From: Candidatus Methanophagales archaeon | GTDB lineage: Archaea > Halobacteriota > Syntropharchaeia > Alkanophagales > Methanospirareceae | Assembly (NCBI GenBank): GCA_003336485.1 | Contig: QENH01000191.1 | Coordinates: 1 to 47,535 of the forward strand | DNA: 47,535 bases | Direction of reading: 5' to 3' | Shown: piece after piece, positions 6,858 to 15,574 of the stretch | Numbering within the stretch: the first letter of the stretch is position 1 | How the letters are laid out: every line of letters begins with the position of its first letter | Program-made: the position numbers and the translations under genes | The notes under the pieces: generated by a model | Seen by the model: only the letters and a program-made list of their open reading frames with translations | What the model was told of the DNA's origin: nothing | Database searches by the model: none

Positions 6858-7994
6858 ATGACAAAGAAGCAGATAATAATAGGGGCAGTAATAGTAATAG
6901 TTCTGGCTGCTTTTGCATGTGCTTGTTTAGATAAGCAGCCAACGGAACCGGAGGAGATTGAAATTGGTGCTGTTTTGCCACTGACGGGAGATTTTGCCAT
7001 ATACGGAGAGAAGATGCAAAATGGCATTGACCTTGCAGTACAAGAAATAAATGAGAAAGGTGGCATAAACAGTAAGAACCTTGTTGTAATCTACGAAGAT
7101 GATCAAGGAGATCCAAAAACCTCTGTAGCTGCTTTTCGGAAGATAATAGCAGTAGAGAATGTTTCAGTTGTAATCGGCGGAGCTATTAGCTCAACCGCGC
7201 TACCAACAGCCCCCATCGCCGATAAAGAGAGTGTGGTACTATTTTCACCAGCGGCTACTTCTCCTAAGCTTACCGGCATCAGTAAATATTTCTTCAGAAA
7301 CTGGCCTTCCGATACCTATGAAGGAACTATAATGGGCGAATTTACCGCTGACGAGTTGAAACTTCATAATGTAGCTGTTTTATATGTAAATAATGACTGG
7401 GGCGTAGGCATTTCGCAAGTATTCGAAAAAACATTCCGAGAAAAAGGTGGCACAATAGTTGCGGAAGAAGCCTTTGACCCTGGGGCGAGTGACTTTCGAA
7501 CTCAATTGACGAAAATCAAAGAATCCGATCCTCAGGCTATATACATAATCGGCTACCTTAAAGAACTATTGATCCTACTCAAACAGAAAGAGGAACTTGG
7601 GATAGAAACACAAATACTTAGCTCGTCAGGGTTCTATGATCCTCAGATACTTCAAGAAGTCGGCGAAGCCGCCGAAGGTACAATTTTCACCGTCCCAACC
7701 TACGATCCAGAAAGTCCAAATGAAGTTGAGAAAGCTTACGTTAGTACATACGAAGCCAAGTATGGTGTGACGCCTGACATTTGGTCAGCCCAAGCATATG
7801 ATGCAATGAATATAATCGCATATGCCCTTAGGAATGGGGCTACTTCAGGTCCAGAAATACAGGTAGAACTTTTGAAAATAAAGGGGTTTGAAGGCGTTAC
7901 TGGCTTAACGTCTTTCGATGAAAAGGGAGAAGTTCAGAAGCCTCTTAGATTCCTGATGGTCAAGAACGGGGAGTTTATTACGTATCAAAAATAG
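6858..7994 (+). CDS. livK: Branched-chain amino acid-type ABC transporter substrate-binding lipoprotein
   Basis: The 378-residue protein starts with a positively charged N-terminus, a hydrophobic segment (about 6-20) and a lipobox-like ACAC (Cys about 21-23). This fits an anchored extracellular binding protein. The mature part is a type I periplasmic-binding fold: IEIGAVLPLTGDFAIYGEKM (about 35-54), NGIDLAVQEINEKGG, then VSVVIGGAISSTAL and the second lobe VAVLYVNNDWGVG. This is the Leu/Ile/Val (Peripla_BP_6) family. Ligands in this family also include urea, amides and aromatic acids, so the substrate is open. First gene of a seven-gene run. Confidence 0.9.
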   Translation: MTKKQIIIGAVIVIVLAAFACACLDKQPTEPEEIEIGAVLPLTGDFAIYGEKMQNGIDLAVQEINEKGGINSKNLVVIYEDDQGDPKTSVAAFRKIIAVENVSVVIGGAISSTALPTAPIADKESVVLFSPAATSPKLTGISKYFFRNWPSDTYEGTIMGEFTADELKLHNVAVLYVNNDWGVGISQVFEKTFREKGGTIVAEEAFDPGASDFRTQLTKIKESDPQAIYIIGYLKELLILLKQKEELGIETQILSSSGFYDPQILQEVGEAAEGTIFTVPTYDPESPNEVEKAYVSTYEAKYGVTPDIWSAQAYDAMNIIAYALRNGATSGPEIQVELLKIKGFEGVTGLTSFDEKGEVQKPLRFLMVKNGEFITYQK

Positions 7995-8012
7995 TACAGG
8001 AACTCTTGAAAA

Positions 8013-9023
8013 ATGCCTAAGATGGATCTTGGTCTCAGAAAAGATATTATAATAAGCCTTGTTATAGCGGGCGCAGTAGGTATTGTACTTGCGTTGTCCC
8101 AATATATGAGCAAAGGTGCTACGACTGATTTTTGGGAGTCAGATTTTTGGATAGCTATACCTTCAGTGATATTTTCGATATTTTTTTCTTTTTTTGCTGT
8201 TGAGTATGTATTCAGTATGCAGAGGCAAAAAAATGAAAGGGATGCCTTTCTAAAGCAGGTGGAGGAGAAAATAGAGATGAGAATGGGGAATATACTTGAG
8301 CATGCTGCTCTCTATACGGACAATAAGAAATTTGAGGATGCTATAGGGTTACTCCATACAGCAAGCGATAAGAGGATGTGGATTATTGCTAAATTTCTTT
8401 CTAAAAAATTAAATAATGATTTTTCCGCACTCAAAATTGAAATTGATGGGGCTTCATATTCAGAATTTTCGGGTAGTTTATATATGGAATCTAAAGAATC
8501 CGTTTATCTCACATCTCCTTTTACACCTAGGGAATGGATTGGACAATTAAATGTCTCGGACGAAAACCTGAAGGGAATAGGAAAGGGAAAACACATAGCT
8601 GTATCAATACCTTCTCATTTAAATGCATTGAAACATAGTCTAGCATCGACTAAGAGGCGACTCTTTATACTAAGTCCTAAGGAATGGGAAGAACTTCATA
8701 ATAAAGATATGCTTAACTATTTGATAAAATTTAATGAGTTGAATAAGGAGATAGATACATATTTCGTCCAGAAGGAGGAATTAGAAAGGAAAAAGAGATT
8801 TAAGATAGATACTGATACATTTGACTATGCATTTTTTGATGAAAAACTACTCTTAAGATGGGAAAAGCCAAAACAAAGCGATGAAAAGACTCCTTTGTAC
8901 TTAGAAACTGAAATAGACGAAAATAATATGCGAATTTTGGGACTTTTTAATTTTGGGGAATATGAGTCGTTTTATGAAAAAGGGGACATTATTGCGAATG
9001 AGCTTAAACAAAAATCTCAATGA
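8013..9023 (+). CDS. Two-TM protein with soluble C-terminal domain, partner of methyltransferase
   Basis: The 336-residue protein has two membrane segments near the N-terminus (about 12-28 and 45-66) and a charged helix (about 70-95). Then comes a soluble alpha/beta domain with SKESVYLTSPFTPREWIGQL (about 153-172), KRRLFILSPKEW (about 212-223) and FDYAFFDEKLLLRW (about 270-283). The order strand, Trp motif, second strand, then a D-Y/F-A-F-F-D element recalls PLD-like signalling folds. A similar order appears in the protein at 17469-18254, but homology between them is not certain. It lies between the transporter binding protein and the histidine methyltransferase-like gene and overlaps the latter by 26 bases, suggesting the two work together. 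Function unknown. Confidence 0.6.
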   Translation: MPKMDLGLRKDIIISLVIAGAVGIVLALSQYMSKGATTDFWESDFWIAIPSVIFSIFFSFFAVEYVFSMQRQKNERDAFLKQVEEKIEMRMGNILEHAALYTDNKKFEDAIGLLHTASDKRMWIIAKFLSKKLNNDFSALKIEIDGASYSEFSGSLYMESKESVYLTSPFTPREWIGQLNVSDENLKGIGKGKHIAVSIPSHLNALKHSLASTKRRLFILSPKEWEELHNKDMLNYLIKFNELNKEIDTYFVQKEELERKKRFKIDTDTFDYAFFDEKLLLRWEKPKQSDEKTPLYLETEIDENNMRILGLFNFGEYESFYEKGDIIANELKQKSQ

Positions 9024-9957
9024 TTCTAAAAGAAGTATTTCAATTCCTGCTCAAAAGCAAGAGATACTTAATAGTATTAAAACAAAGAACGAAATTCCTC
9101 ATAAGTTCGCTTATCTCGACATGGGCGCTGATGTTTGGGATGCAATATCAAAAGACCCTAACTATGATTTGGGAAAACGGGAACTATCTACTTTAAAAAA
9201 ACTTATGAGATTGGTTTGTGCAAAAATGGAAAATGAGCGTTATAATGTTTTGCATATAGGACCAGGTAACGGAGTGGAGATTCCAATAATAGTGGATGGT
9301 TTAGGTGTTCACCTGATTATTAACTATGCTTTAACAGACATAAGTCCAGAACTATTAAAGATGGCAAGATCGTATGGAAATGAACATTCTAAAAATTTAA
9401 AGTTTTTATCTTTCATTCATGATGGGATTAAATTAAATATCTCGGAAATAGCTGAAAATATCCGTCGAAAAGGGTCAAATAAAAACTTGATTTTATTGAT
9501 TGCAAATGGCGCAATCCTTTCCAATTCTCCCGTTTTAACCAACGTCCGAAGATCAATGATGCCTGAGGATAAACTTCTCATAACCCTTGAATCATATTCA
9601 ACAGATCGTGAAAAAGAAATTCTTGAACAATATAAACTACCAGCAATTATAAACCTTTTTGCTAAATGTCTTTCACATATTGGAATTCATGACCCTGTTC
9701 CTGAACAATTTGAATTTCTATATAACCGCAAGGACTCAATGATAGAGGTATATTTCCTTGTAGAGAAATGGCTTAAATCACATTCCACTACAAACATCCA
9801 ACTGAATACGCCTTGCCCTAATAAAATAAAAGTGTTTTCTTCACTTAGACCCACCGCATCTGAACTGCAAAAAATTTTGACTGCCCAGGGGTTTGAAATC
9901 CTTATATTCCATCATTATATGGAGGAAAAGTGTTGCGGTGTTCTATGTGGGGTGTAA
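8998..9957 (+). CDS. EgtD-like SAM-dependent histidine methyltransferase family protein
   Basis: The ATG at 8998 (AGGGG 14-18 bases upstream) is preferred over 8953, giving 319 residues. The sequence follows the Methyltransf_33/EgtD plan. It has an N-terminal KFAYLDMGADVWDAISKDPNYDLGKRE segment in two pieces (equivalent to the family's Y-D-x-x-G-S ... P-E-Y motif). A SAM loop follows, VLHIGPGNGVEI (about 83-94), then LTDISPELLKMA and the LLIANGAIL strand. EgtD trimethylates the alpha-amino group of histidine to give hercynine. Whether histidine is the substrate here is inference, as the binding loop is divergent. It sits inside an amino-acid transporter operon; 138 bases separate it from the permease. 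The C-terminus has a CC pair (EEKCCGVLCG). Confidence 0.65.
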   Translation: MSLNKNLNDSKRSISIPAQKQEILNSIKTKNEIPHKFAYLDMGADVWDAISKDPNYDLGKRELSTLKKLMRLVCAKMENERYNVLHIGPGNGVEIPIIVDGLGVHLIINYALTDISPELLKMARSYGNEHSKNLKFLSFIHDGIKLNISEIAENIRRKGSNKNLILLIANGAILSNSPVLTNVRRSMMPEDKLLITLESYSTDREKEILEQYKLPAIINLFAKCLSHIGIHDPVPEQFEFLYNRKDSMIEVYFLVEKWLKSHSTTNIQLNTPCPNKIKVFSSLRPTASELQKILTAQGFEILIFHHYMEEKCCGVLCGV

Positions 9958-10095
9958 TACGGTTCATTTGCAATGGTGGCACCATTCTTGGCGATTATCT
10001 ATCCAAAAAAAGTATGCCCCTTCTCAACATATAATTTTGATACCAACGAATACCTATCAGAAATATGATTTAAAGGGAGGTTATTTGTAAAGATC

Positions 10096-10974
10096 ATGTT
10101 CCTTCAATTCGTTGTTAATGGAGTTATCGCCGGCAGCATCTATGCCCTTGTTGCTTTAGGTTTCACTATCATTTACCGCACAGTAAAATTCTTTCATTTT
10201 GCTCACGGTGTGGTCTATACTGCTGGAGCTTATTTCGCTTACACCCTTTTCACCTTTTTGCATCTCCATTTTGTGCTTTGTTTTCTTTTAGCTGCAGTAT
10301 TCACGGCTATCCTGGGTATTGGAATGGACAAACTCGTTTATTATCCTCTTCGTATTCGCAAAGCATCTAATTTGGTCTTGCTCCTTGCATCCTTTGGTAT
10401 ATATATTTTCTTGCAAAACCTCATCGCGCTTATCTACGGAAACCAAGTCCTTGTCTTACGAACCGGACCGATTAAAGAAGGTTATAAATTTTTCACGGCT
10501 GTGATTACCCCTACACAATTAACGATATTGGTTGTTTCTATCCTCTTAATGTTTCTCCTCTGGTTCTTTATCCAAAAAACCAAACTCGGTAAGGCGATGA
10601 GAGCAGTAGCAGACGATCCTCTTGCTGCATCGGTTGTGGGAATAAATCCGGACAAAATCATACTCGCTTCCTTTGCCATTGGCTCTGCTCTGGCAGGTGT
10701 TGCAGGAGTCCTTGTCTCTCTCGAAACCAACCTTGAACCTACGATGGGTTTTTCAGCAATACTAAAAGGCATAATCGCTTGTATCATTGGAGGTATCGGC
10801 AGCATCCCCGGAGCTTTATTTGGCGGTTTTTTCCTGGGATTAGTAGAGAATTTAGGTATATGGAAAATACCTTCAATATGGAAGGACTTTATCTCTTTTG
10901 CTATCCTCATAATTTTTCTTTTGATAAGACCTTATGGTATATTCGGAACAAAACCAGAAAAGGAGGAGGTTTGA
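10096..10974 (+). CDS. livH: Branched-chain amino acid-type ABC transporter permease LivH
   Basis: The 292-residue protein begins FLQFVVNGVIAGSIYALVALG and contains FTIIYRTVKFFHFAHGVVY, both typical of LivH. There are about eight hydrophobic segments. The coupling region near residues 160-200 carries GKAMRAVADDPLAASVVGIN, the EAA-like loop that contacts the ATPases. The end motif RPYGIFG is diagnostic for the family. It pairs with LivM to form the membrane channel. The ribosome site is GGGAGG at 10076-10081; the next gene follows after 3 bases. Confidence 0.92.
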   Translation: MFLQFVVNGVIAGSIYALVALGFTIIYRTVKFFHFAHGVVYTAGAYFAYTLFTFLHLHFVLCFLLAAVFTAILGIGMDKLVYYPLRIRKASNLVLLLASFGIYIFLQNLIALIYGNQVLVLRTGPIKEGYKFFTAVITPTQLTILVVSILLMFLLWFFIQKTKLGKAMRAVADDPLAASVVGINPDKIILASFAIGSALAGVAGVLVSLETNLEPTMGFSAILKGIIACIIGGIGSIPGALFGGFFLGLVENLGIWKIPSIWKDFISFAILIIFLLIRPYGIFGTKPEKEEV

Positions 10975-10977
10975 TTA

Positions 10978-11853
10978 ATGGTAATGGAATATCTCTTACA
11001 CATTCTCGTTATTGCAGGTATATATATCATCCTGACGCTAAGCCTTAATCTTATCGTGGGCTATACCGGTCTGCCGGCTTTAGGCCATGCTGCATTTTTC
11101 GCAGTTGGCGCTTATATTTCAGCCCTACTCGCCTTAAACTTAGGGATTTCACCGTGGATAGGTCTGATAGTGGGTGCTTCTTTTGCCGCTTTGACAGGTG
11201 TTGTGATTGGCGCTTCTTCTTTACGTTTGAAAGGAGATTACTTTGCTTTGGTAACAATTGCATTCGCATTTATCGTCTATTACACGGCAAAGAATTGGGT
11301 ATCGGTTACAAGAGGTCCAATGGGGCTTCCTGGCATTCCAGGGTTCAGTATTTTCGGCTTATCCCTTGACTCCACTTTCTCATACTTTATTCTCGTTTTC
11401 GTATTTGTTCTAATAACGATTTTTATTGTTAGAAGGATTGTTGATTCGCCTTTCGGAAGAGTATTAAAGTCTATTCGTGAAGATGAAATAGCAGCCGAGG
11501 CACTCGGGAAGGATACTACCAAACATAAACTACTTGCTTTTGTAATCGGTGCTTTTTTCGCGGGTATTGCCGGCAGCTTATATGCACACTACATCACATT
11601 TATTGACCCTTCCAGCTTTACGATCATGGAATCTATCCTTATCTTATTAATGGTGATTTTTGGTGGAATGGGCAGCATAAAAGGCTCTATTCTCGGCGCT
11701 ATTATTCTGGTTGTTTTTCCGGAGCTTCTGAGATTCTTAGGAATGCCAAGTGCAATTGCCGCTCCAACAAGGCAAATGATATATGGTCTCGTACTAATCA
11801 TTCTTATGATAAAAAGACCTCAAGGTTTAATGGGTAGGTTTAGGTTTGGGTGA
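10978..11853 (+). CDS. livM: Branched-chain amino acid-type ABC transporter permease LivM
   Basis: The 291-residue membrane protein has [20 protein letters not shown] (about 22-41), a LivM hallmark, and the cytoplasmic coupling loop [20 protein letters not shown] (about 160-179). It ends RPQGLMG. A strong ribosome site AAAGGAGGAGG precedes the ATG; a second ATG at 10984 is also possible. Length is typical for the short archaeal and bacterial LivM without the N-terminal extension. The stop overlaps the GTG that could start the next gene. Confidence 0.92.
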   Translation: MVMEYLLHILVIAGIYIILTLSLNLIVGYTGLPALGHAAFFAVGAYISALLALNLGISPWIGLIVGASFAALTGVVIGASSLRLKGDYFALVTIAFAFIVYYTAKNWVSVTRGPMGLPGIPGFSIFGLSLDSTFSYFILVFVFVLITIFIVRRIVDSPFGRVLKSIREDEIAAEALGKDTTKHKLLAFVIGAFFAGIAGSLYAHYITFIDPSSFTIMESILILLMVIFGGMGSIKGSILGAIILVVFPELLRFLGMPSAIAAPTRQMIYGLVLIILMIKRPQGLMGRFRFG

Positions 11854-11864
11854 GTGAGTGTTTC

Positions 11865-12641
11865 ATGTCTTTGCTGGAAGTGAAAAATTTGACAAAGGAG
11901 TTCGACGGTCTTGTTGCTGTGGATAACTTTTCTTTTTCGATAGATAGAGGTAGTATAAACGCTCTAATAGGTCCTAATGGTTCAGGGAAGACGACTGTTT
12001 TCAATCTAATAACCGGCTTTTTACGTGCTCAAAAAGGAGAGGTCTATTTTAAAGATAAAATGATTGCGAATTTACACCCCTATCGAATAGCGCAACTAGG
12101 TATATCGCGGACTTTTCAGAACATACGGCTTTTCCCGCAATTAACAGTACTTGAAAATATGATGTTGGCGACAAAATACGAAAAGGGTGAGTCTCTATCA
12201 GCAGCGTTATTTCAGACCAAAACAATGAAGAAAGAAGACAAAGAGAACAGGAATAAGGCTTTGGAGCTCTTAACTCTTGTCGGTTTGCGTGATAAAAAGG
12301 ACGAGCTTGCGGAGACTCTGTCTCACGGTCAGCGAAAACTTCTTGAGCTTGCACGCGCGTTGGCAACCGATTCCGACCTTATTTTACTGGATGAGCCAAA
12401 TGCCGGCGTTTTCCCTGATATGAGGCTAAAAATAGTTGAAATGATTGAAAATCTGAGAGACGAGGGTAAAACAATCTTTTTTATCGAGCATGACATGAAA
12501 TTTGTGATGAGCATTGCAGAGAATATTATTGTGATGAATTATGGGGAAAAAATCGCTGAGGGCTCACCTGCGGAAATAGTGAATAACGAGCATGTTATTG
12601 AAGCCTATTTGGGCAGGAGGGCAATAAAAAGTGCTCCTTGA
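11865..12641 (+). CDS. livG: ABC transporter ATPase LivG
   Basis: The ATG at 11865 gives the usual N-terminus [18 protein letters not shown]; a GTG at 11850 overlapping the livM stop is an alternative. Walker A is GPNGSGKTT, followed by the family insert [13 protein letters not shown]. The signature [15 protein letters not shown] shows LSHGQ in place of LSGGQ, common in LivG. Walker B is [10 protein letters not shown] and the switch histidine is FIEHD. Length (258 residues) is normal. It overlaps livF by 11 bases. Confidence 0.93.
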   Translation: MSLLEVKNLTKEFDGLVAVDNFSFSIDRGSINALIGPNGSGKTTVFNLITGFLRAQKGEVYFKDKMIANLHPYRIAQLGISRTFQNIRLFPQLTVLENMMLATKYEKGESLSAALFQTKTMKKEDKENRNKALELLTLVGLRDKKDELAETLSHGQRKLLELARALATDSDLILLDEPNAGVFPDMRLKIVEMIENLRDEGKTIFFIEHDMKFVMSIAENIIVMNYGEKIAEGSPAEIVNNEHVIEAYLGRRAIKSAP

Positions 12642-13341
12642 AGTGCGGGATTTAACTGTTCATTACGGCGCTGTTAAAGCGCTGGATAATATCTCGCTTG
12701 AGGTAGCGGAAGGCGAGATTGTAGCTATGATCGGGCCAAACGGTGCCGGTAAGTCAACGGCATTAAATGCTATCTCCGGGCTAATAAAGTCCACATCTGG
12801 CGTGATTGATTTTCAGGGGCAAAGCATAAAAAACCTACCGAATTATGATTTGGTGAAAAAAGGGGTTACTTTGGTTCCTGAGAGGCGAAGAGTATTTACT
12901 TCAATGTCCGTCATAGAAAATTTAGAGATGGGTGCTTATATACGAAATGATAAAATGCTAATTACGGAAGATATAAAAGAAGTTTTCAAGCTTTTTCCTT
13001 CACTTAAAGAACGACAAAGTCAAAGAGCAGGCACGTTAAGTGGTGGCGAACAGCAGATGCTTGCAATGGGTAGGGCTTTGATGTTGAACCCGAAATTATT
13101 ATTGCTGGATGAACCGTCTTTAGGGCTCTCACCTAATTATATTGATGCCGTTTTTGAACGGATAAGTGAGATCAATAAACACGGTACCACTATTTTAATG
13201 GTGGAACAAAATGCCCGGATGGCTTTGGAGTTCGCTGACAGAGGCTACGTTTTTAAAATCGGTAAAATCTTTTTAGAGGATAAAGCAGAGAATCTACTTA
13301 AGAATGAGGAGATTAAGAAGGCGTTCTTGGGTGAGAGATGA
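12631..13341 (+). CDS. livF: ABC transporter ATPase LivF
   Basis: It starts at GTG 12631 behind AGGAGGGC and encodes 236 residues. Walker A is GPNGAGKST, with the LivF-type [13 protein letters not shown] loop. The signature is [15 protein letters not shown], Walker B is [13 protein letters not shown] and the switch is MVEQN. It forms the ATPase pair with LivG. Last intact gene of the operon; the sequence after it holds remnants of a divergent amino-acid gene pair on the other strand. Confidence 0.93.
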   Translation: MLLEVRDLTVHYGAVKALDNISLEVAEGEIVAMIGPNGAGKSTALNAISGLIKSTSGVIDFQGQSIKNLPNYDLVKKGVTLVPERRRVFTSMSVIENLEMGAYIRNDKMLITEDIKEVFKLFPSLKERQSQRAGTLSGGEQQMLAMGRALMLNPKLLLLDEPSLGLSPNYIDAVFERISEINKHGTTILMVEQNARMALEFADRGYVFKIGKIFLEDKAENLLKNEEIKKAFLGER

Positions 13342-13391
13342 GAAGCACCACTGTTAAAGGGAAGTACGTTGCTTCTATCGTATCTTTTAGA

Positions 13392-13572
13392 TCATCGTAT
13401 GAAAACCTGTATGTCTTCCTGCATTTCGCTCTCCGGCTCGTCAAGCAATACAGACGTGACTTTCAGGTCGTAGATACCCAACAACCATGTCTGCAAGTCC
13501 GCTCATAGCCAGATGACCTGTTACCAGCTCTCCAAACGGTTCATGATACTGTATGTAGATTTGGTCAGCCAT
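13392..13572 (-). pseudogene. Small frameshifted gene downstream of the ilvE remnant
   Basis: From an ATG at 13572, which overlaps the ilvE-fragment stop (ATGGCTGA), the frame reads MADQIYIQYHEPFGELVTG and on to GLADMVVG. A change to the next frame then continues sensibly as IYDLKVTSVLLDEPESEMQE up to a stop at 13392. The 181-base span is one base off a multiple of three, so a single insertion or sequencing error breaks it. Product unknown. Confidence 0.45.
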
Positions 13573-13975
13573 AAACAGGCTCCAGCCAGCCCATATATCT
13601 GTCCTCTTTTGCATTCACCATGTCAAAAAACTTCCCTTGTAGCACGCCTGTCACTTCGCCTCTTTTTCCTTTTCCTATCACTACATTATCTACCTCCAGT
13701 ATTGGAGCTATTCTTGCTGCGGTTCCTGTAACAAAGGCTTCATCAGCATTTAATAGTTCTTCCTTCGTCATGAGCTTCTCTACCACTTCATAACCAATAT
13801 CCTGTGCAAGCGCGATTACTGAATCCCTGGTCATGCCGGGTATAATAGAGGATTCCGCTTCTGGTGTGTACAACGTAGCATTTTTTACGGCAAATATATT
13901 CTCACCCAGATCTTGTGATGAATTATGAAAAAAAAATCGCTGTGTCTGGGCTAAAGATGGATGTAAATCTGTCAA
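13565..13975 (-). pseudogene. C-terminal fragment of branched-chain aminotransferase (IlvE)
   Basis: From about 13918 downstream the protein is clearly the C-terminal half of a class IV (fold type IV) aminotransferase. It has GENIFAVKNATLYTP, IIPGMTRDSVIALAQDIG, ADEAFVTGTAARIAPI and a GKF...YMGWLEPV ending. The N-terminal half with the PLP lysine is missing, and the first ~19 residues of the frame are unrelated. About 120 of roughly 300 residues remain, so it should be inactive. A relic of branched-chain amino acid synthesis next to Liv-type transporter genes is suggestive, but the two are on opposite strands. Confidence 0.8.
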
Positions 13976-14069
13976 ACGGGACAGAGACCAAGCAATTCGA
14001 AGAGAATAAAACTCCTGGGCATGAGCTCTGATGCATCAGTATTTATTCCGGGTGTAGTGACTTATAAAC

Positions 14070-14648
14070 TCACCATCTTCCCGTCTCAGCCACCACGTAG
14101 AAATATTCCCGTCCTTTCATAACCCGCTTTAGCTTTCCCTCATCCGCCAGCTCACGCAAATATACCTTTACACGGTCACGCACTCGCGACTTGTCTAATC
14201 TCCTCCCGCGCTCTTGTGTATTGCACCTTTCTACATATTTCACATAAATCTGTTCAAACGGCGTTAGCTGCTCTGACAAAACCTCTTGTAACACCTTTTC
14301 CAGGATACTCCGATGCTCTCGTTCAATTCTCTGTCTCTCTGCGTTTGGTACCTCCATCATACCAGCAGGATCACTTGCTACACTTGGCTGAGATACGACT
14401 ATGCTCGGTTGCGAAATATCACCATGTTCATCCTGCTCATCCTCTTCATCCAACTCAGGGTCTATTAGGGGATCACGGTTAGTTACATCAAACTGAAAAG
14501 CAGATGACTGATGTGTCATCTCACTATTACCCGCCTTACAAGCAATTGATTCCGCCTTGCCGAATATTTTTTGCCAACTGCTGAACAGCGACCAAGCACC
14601 AAATACAAAAAGTAGCAAGAACAAAACATAAAATATCAGTTCGAACAT
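14070..14648 (-). CDS. Membrane-anchored winged-helix protein
   Basis: The 192-residue protein has one N-terminal membrane helix (about 3-20), an acidic disordered linker (about 60-100, with DEEDEQDEHGD) and a C-terminal winged-helix-like domain (about 120-190). That domain carries LTPFEQIYVKYVERC, RVRDRVKVYLRELADEGKL and REYFYV. Third gene of an operon with the AAA ATPase (8-base gap) and the YdjM-like protein. The winged helix would face the cytoplasm if the short N-terminus is outside. Its resemblance to the DNA-binding wing of Orc1/Cdc6-type proteins is only general. Confidence 0.6.
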   Translation of the reverse strand: MFELIFYVLFLLLFVFGAWSLFSSWQKIFGKAESIACKAGNSEMTHQSSAFQFDVTNRDPLIDPELDEEDEQDEHGDISQPSIVVSQPSVASDPAGMMEVPNAERQRIEREHRSILEKVLQEVLSEQLTPFEQIYVKYVERCNTQERGRRLDKSRVRDRVKVYLRELADEGKLKRVMKGREYFYVVAETGRW

Positions 14649-14656
14649 TCTCTATA

Positions 14657-15568
14657 CTACCTCCACGTAAACGTATCCTTCTTGTAAACAAATATTCGGA
14701 TTGCGAAAATTGTGATTATCCCTATGAATCCTGACAATCCGGCAAGCTCAGGTAACGACATCCCTCTGAACAAGTAACGAACCGCTACAATGCTTAGTAC
14801 CGCAATGAGCACAAATGGAAAAAGATTAACCGCCTGGTCGCGTATAGCACCACCGTAATCCTCACTCGCATCACTTGCCTTCGTAGCTCCTGAAGCTGCT
14901 AAGGCAGCCGTTTCTGCCCTCTCCTCGTTTTGCCGTGCAATCCTAACTATCTGCTGCTGTATCTCAAGCGGATTGCCTTTTGCGTTCTTTATTAGCCGTT
15001 GCTCATCGCTTAAAGTTAGCGAAACACCGCAAGCAACCTCTAAATTCCGTGCAAGCTCTTTACTTTCCTCTGCTGTCATCGGTTGCATCTCAACTTCCCG
15101 CAGCTCCCAGAAAAACCGCTTCATCTCCGGCCTATATATCTTCGATGAAAGATACTGGTCTGTACCGAGAGCAACGAACGTTATCCTTTGGTCTTTCCGG
15201 CTTAACTCTATTAGATAGTTGAATATAGAAGCAGCTTGAGGTGTAACCGTATGTATTTCATCAAGCACAATAACTATCCGCTTTCGCCCCTTACGCAAGA
15301 ACTCTACAAACTTCTGACATAAAGGATACAGAAACTCGCGATTGAAACTTTTGTAATCCTTATGCTCCCTACCACCCTCTAACAGTTCCTCGATGCATAA
15401 CATGAGTATTGCCTTCGGCGGTTTACAAAACGGGAAATACAACCACCCGTTCTTTGCCGCCAACTCTTGAATAGTGTAAGATTTCCCCATACCATGCTTT
15501 CCCTTCACGAGCACATGCTCACGCTTTGCCACTATATGCTCAATCCGTGCTTTAAACTCTTCTCTCAT
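14657..15568 (-). CDS. Membrane-bound AAA ATPase (Cdc6/ExeA-like)
   Basis: The 303-residue protein has Walker A GKHGMGKS (about 23-30), Walker B IVIVLDEIH (about 98-106), a sensor-like VALGTDQY segment and an arginine-rich helical lid (to about 215). An alanine-rich linker follows, then two membrane helices (about 245-262 and 270-290) and a basic tail. The core resembles the Cdc6/ExeA-type AAA ATPases. A C-terminal two-helix membrane anchor on such an ATPase is unusual. It is the middle gene of the operon, with gaps of 6 and 8 bases to its neighbours, so the three products probably form a membrane complex. Confidence 0.7.
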   Translation of the reverse strand: MREEFKARIEHIVAKREHVLVKGKHGMGKSYTIQELAAKNGWLYFPFCKPPKAILMLCIEELLEGGREHKDYKSFNREFLYPLCQKFVEFLRKGRKRIVIVLDEIHTVTPQAASIFNYLIELSRKDQRITFVALGTDQYLSSKIYRPEMKRFFWELREVEMQPMTAEESKELARNLEVACGVSLTLSDEQRLIKNAKGNPLEIQQQIVRIARQNEERAETAALAASGATKASDASEDYGGAIRDQAVNLFPFVLIAVLSIVAVRYLFRGMSLPELAGLSGFIGIITIFAIRIFVYKKDTFTWR

Positions 15569-15574
15569 CTCGCT

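Noticed and set aside
10482-10910. 142-codon minus-strand frame inside livH
   Set aside because: Antisense of a clear permease gene.
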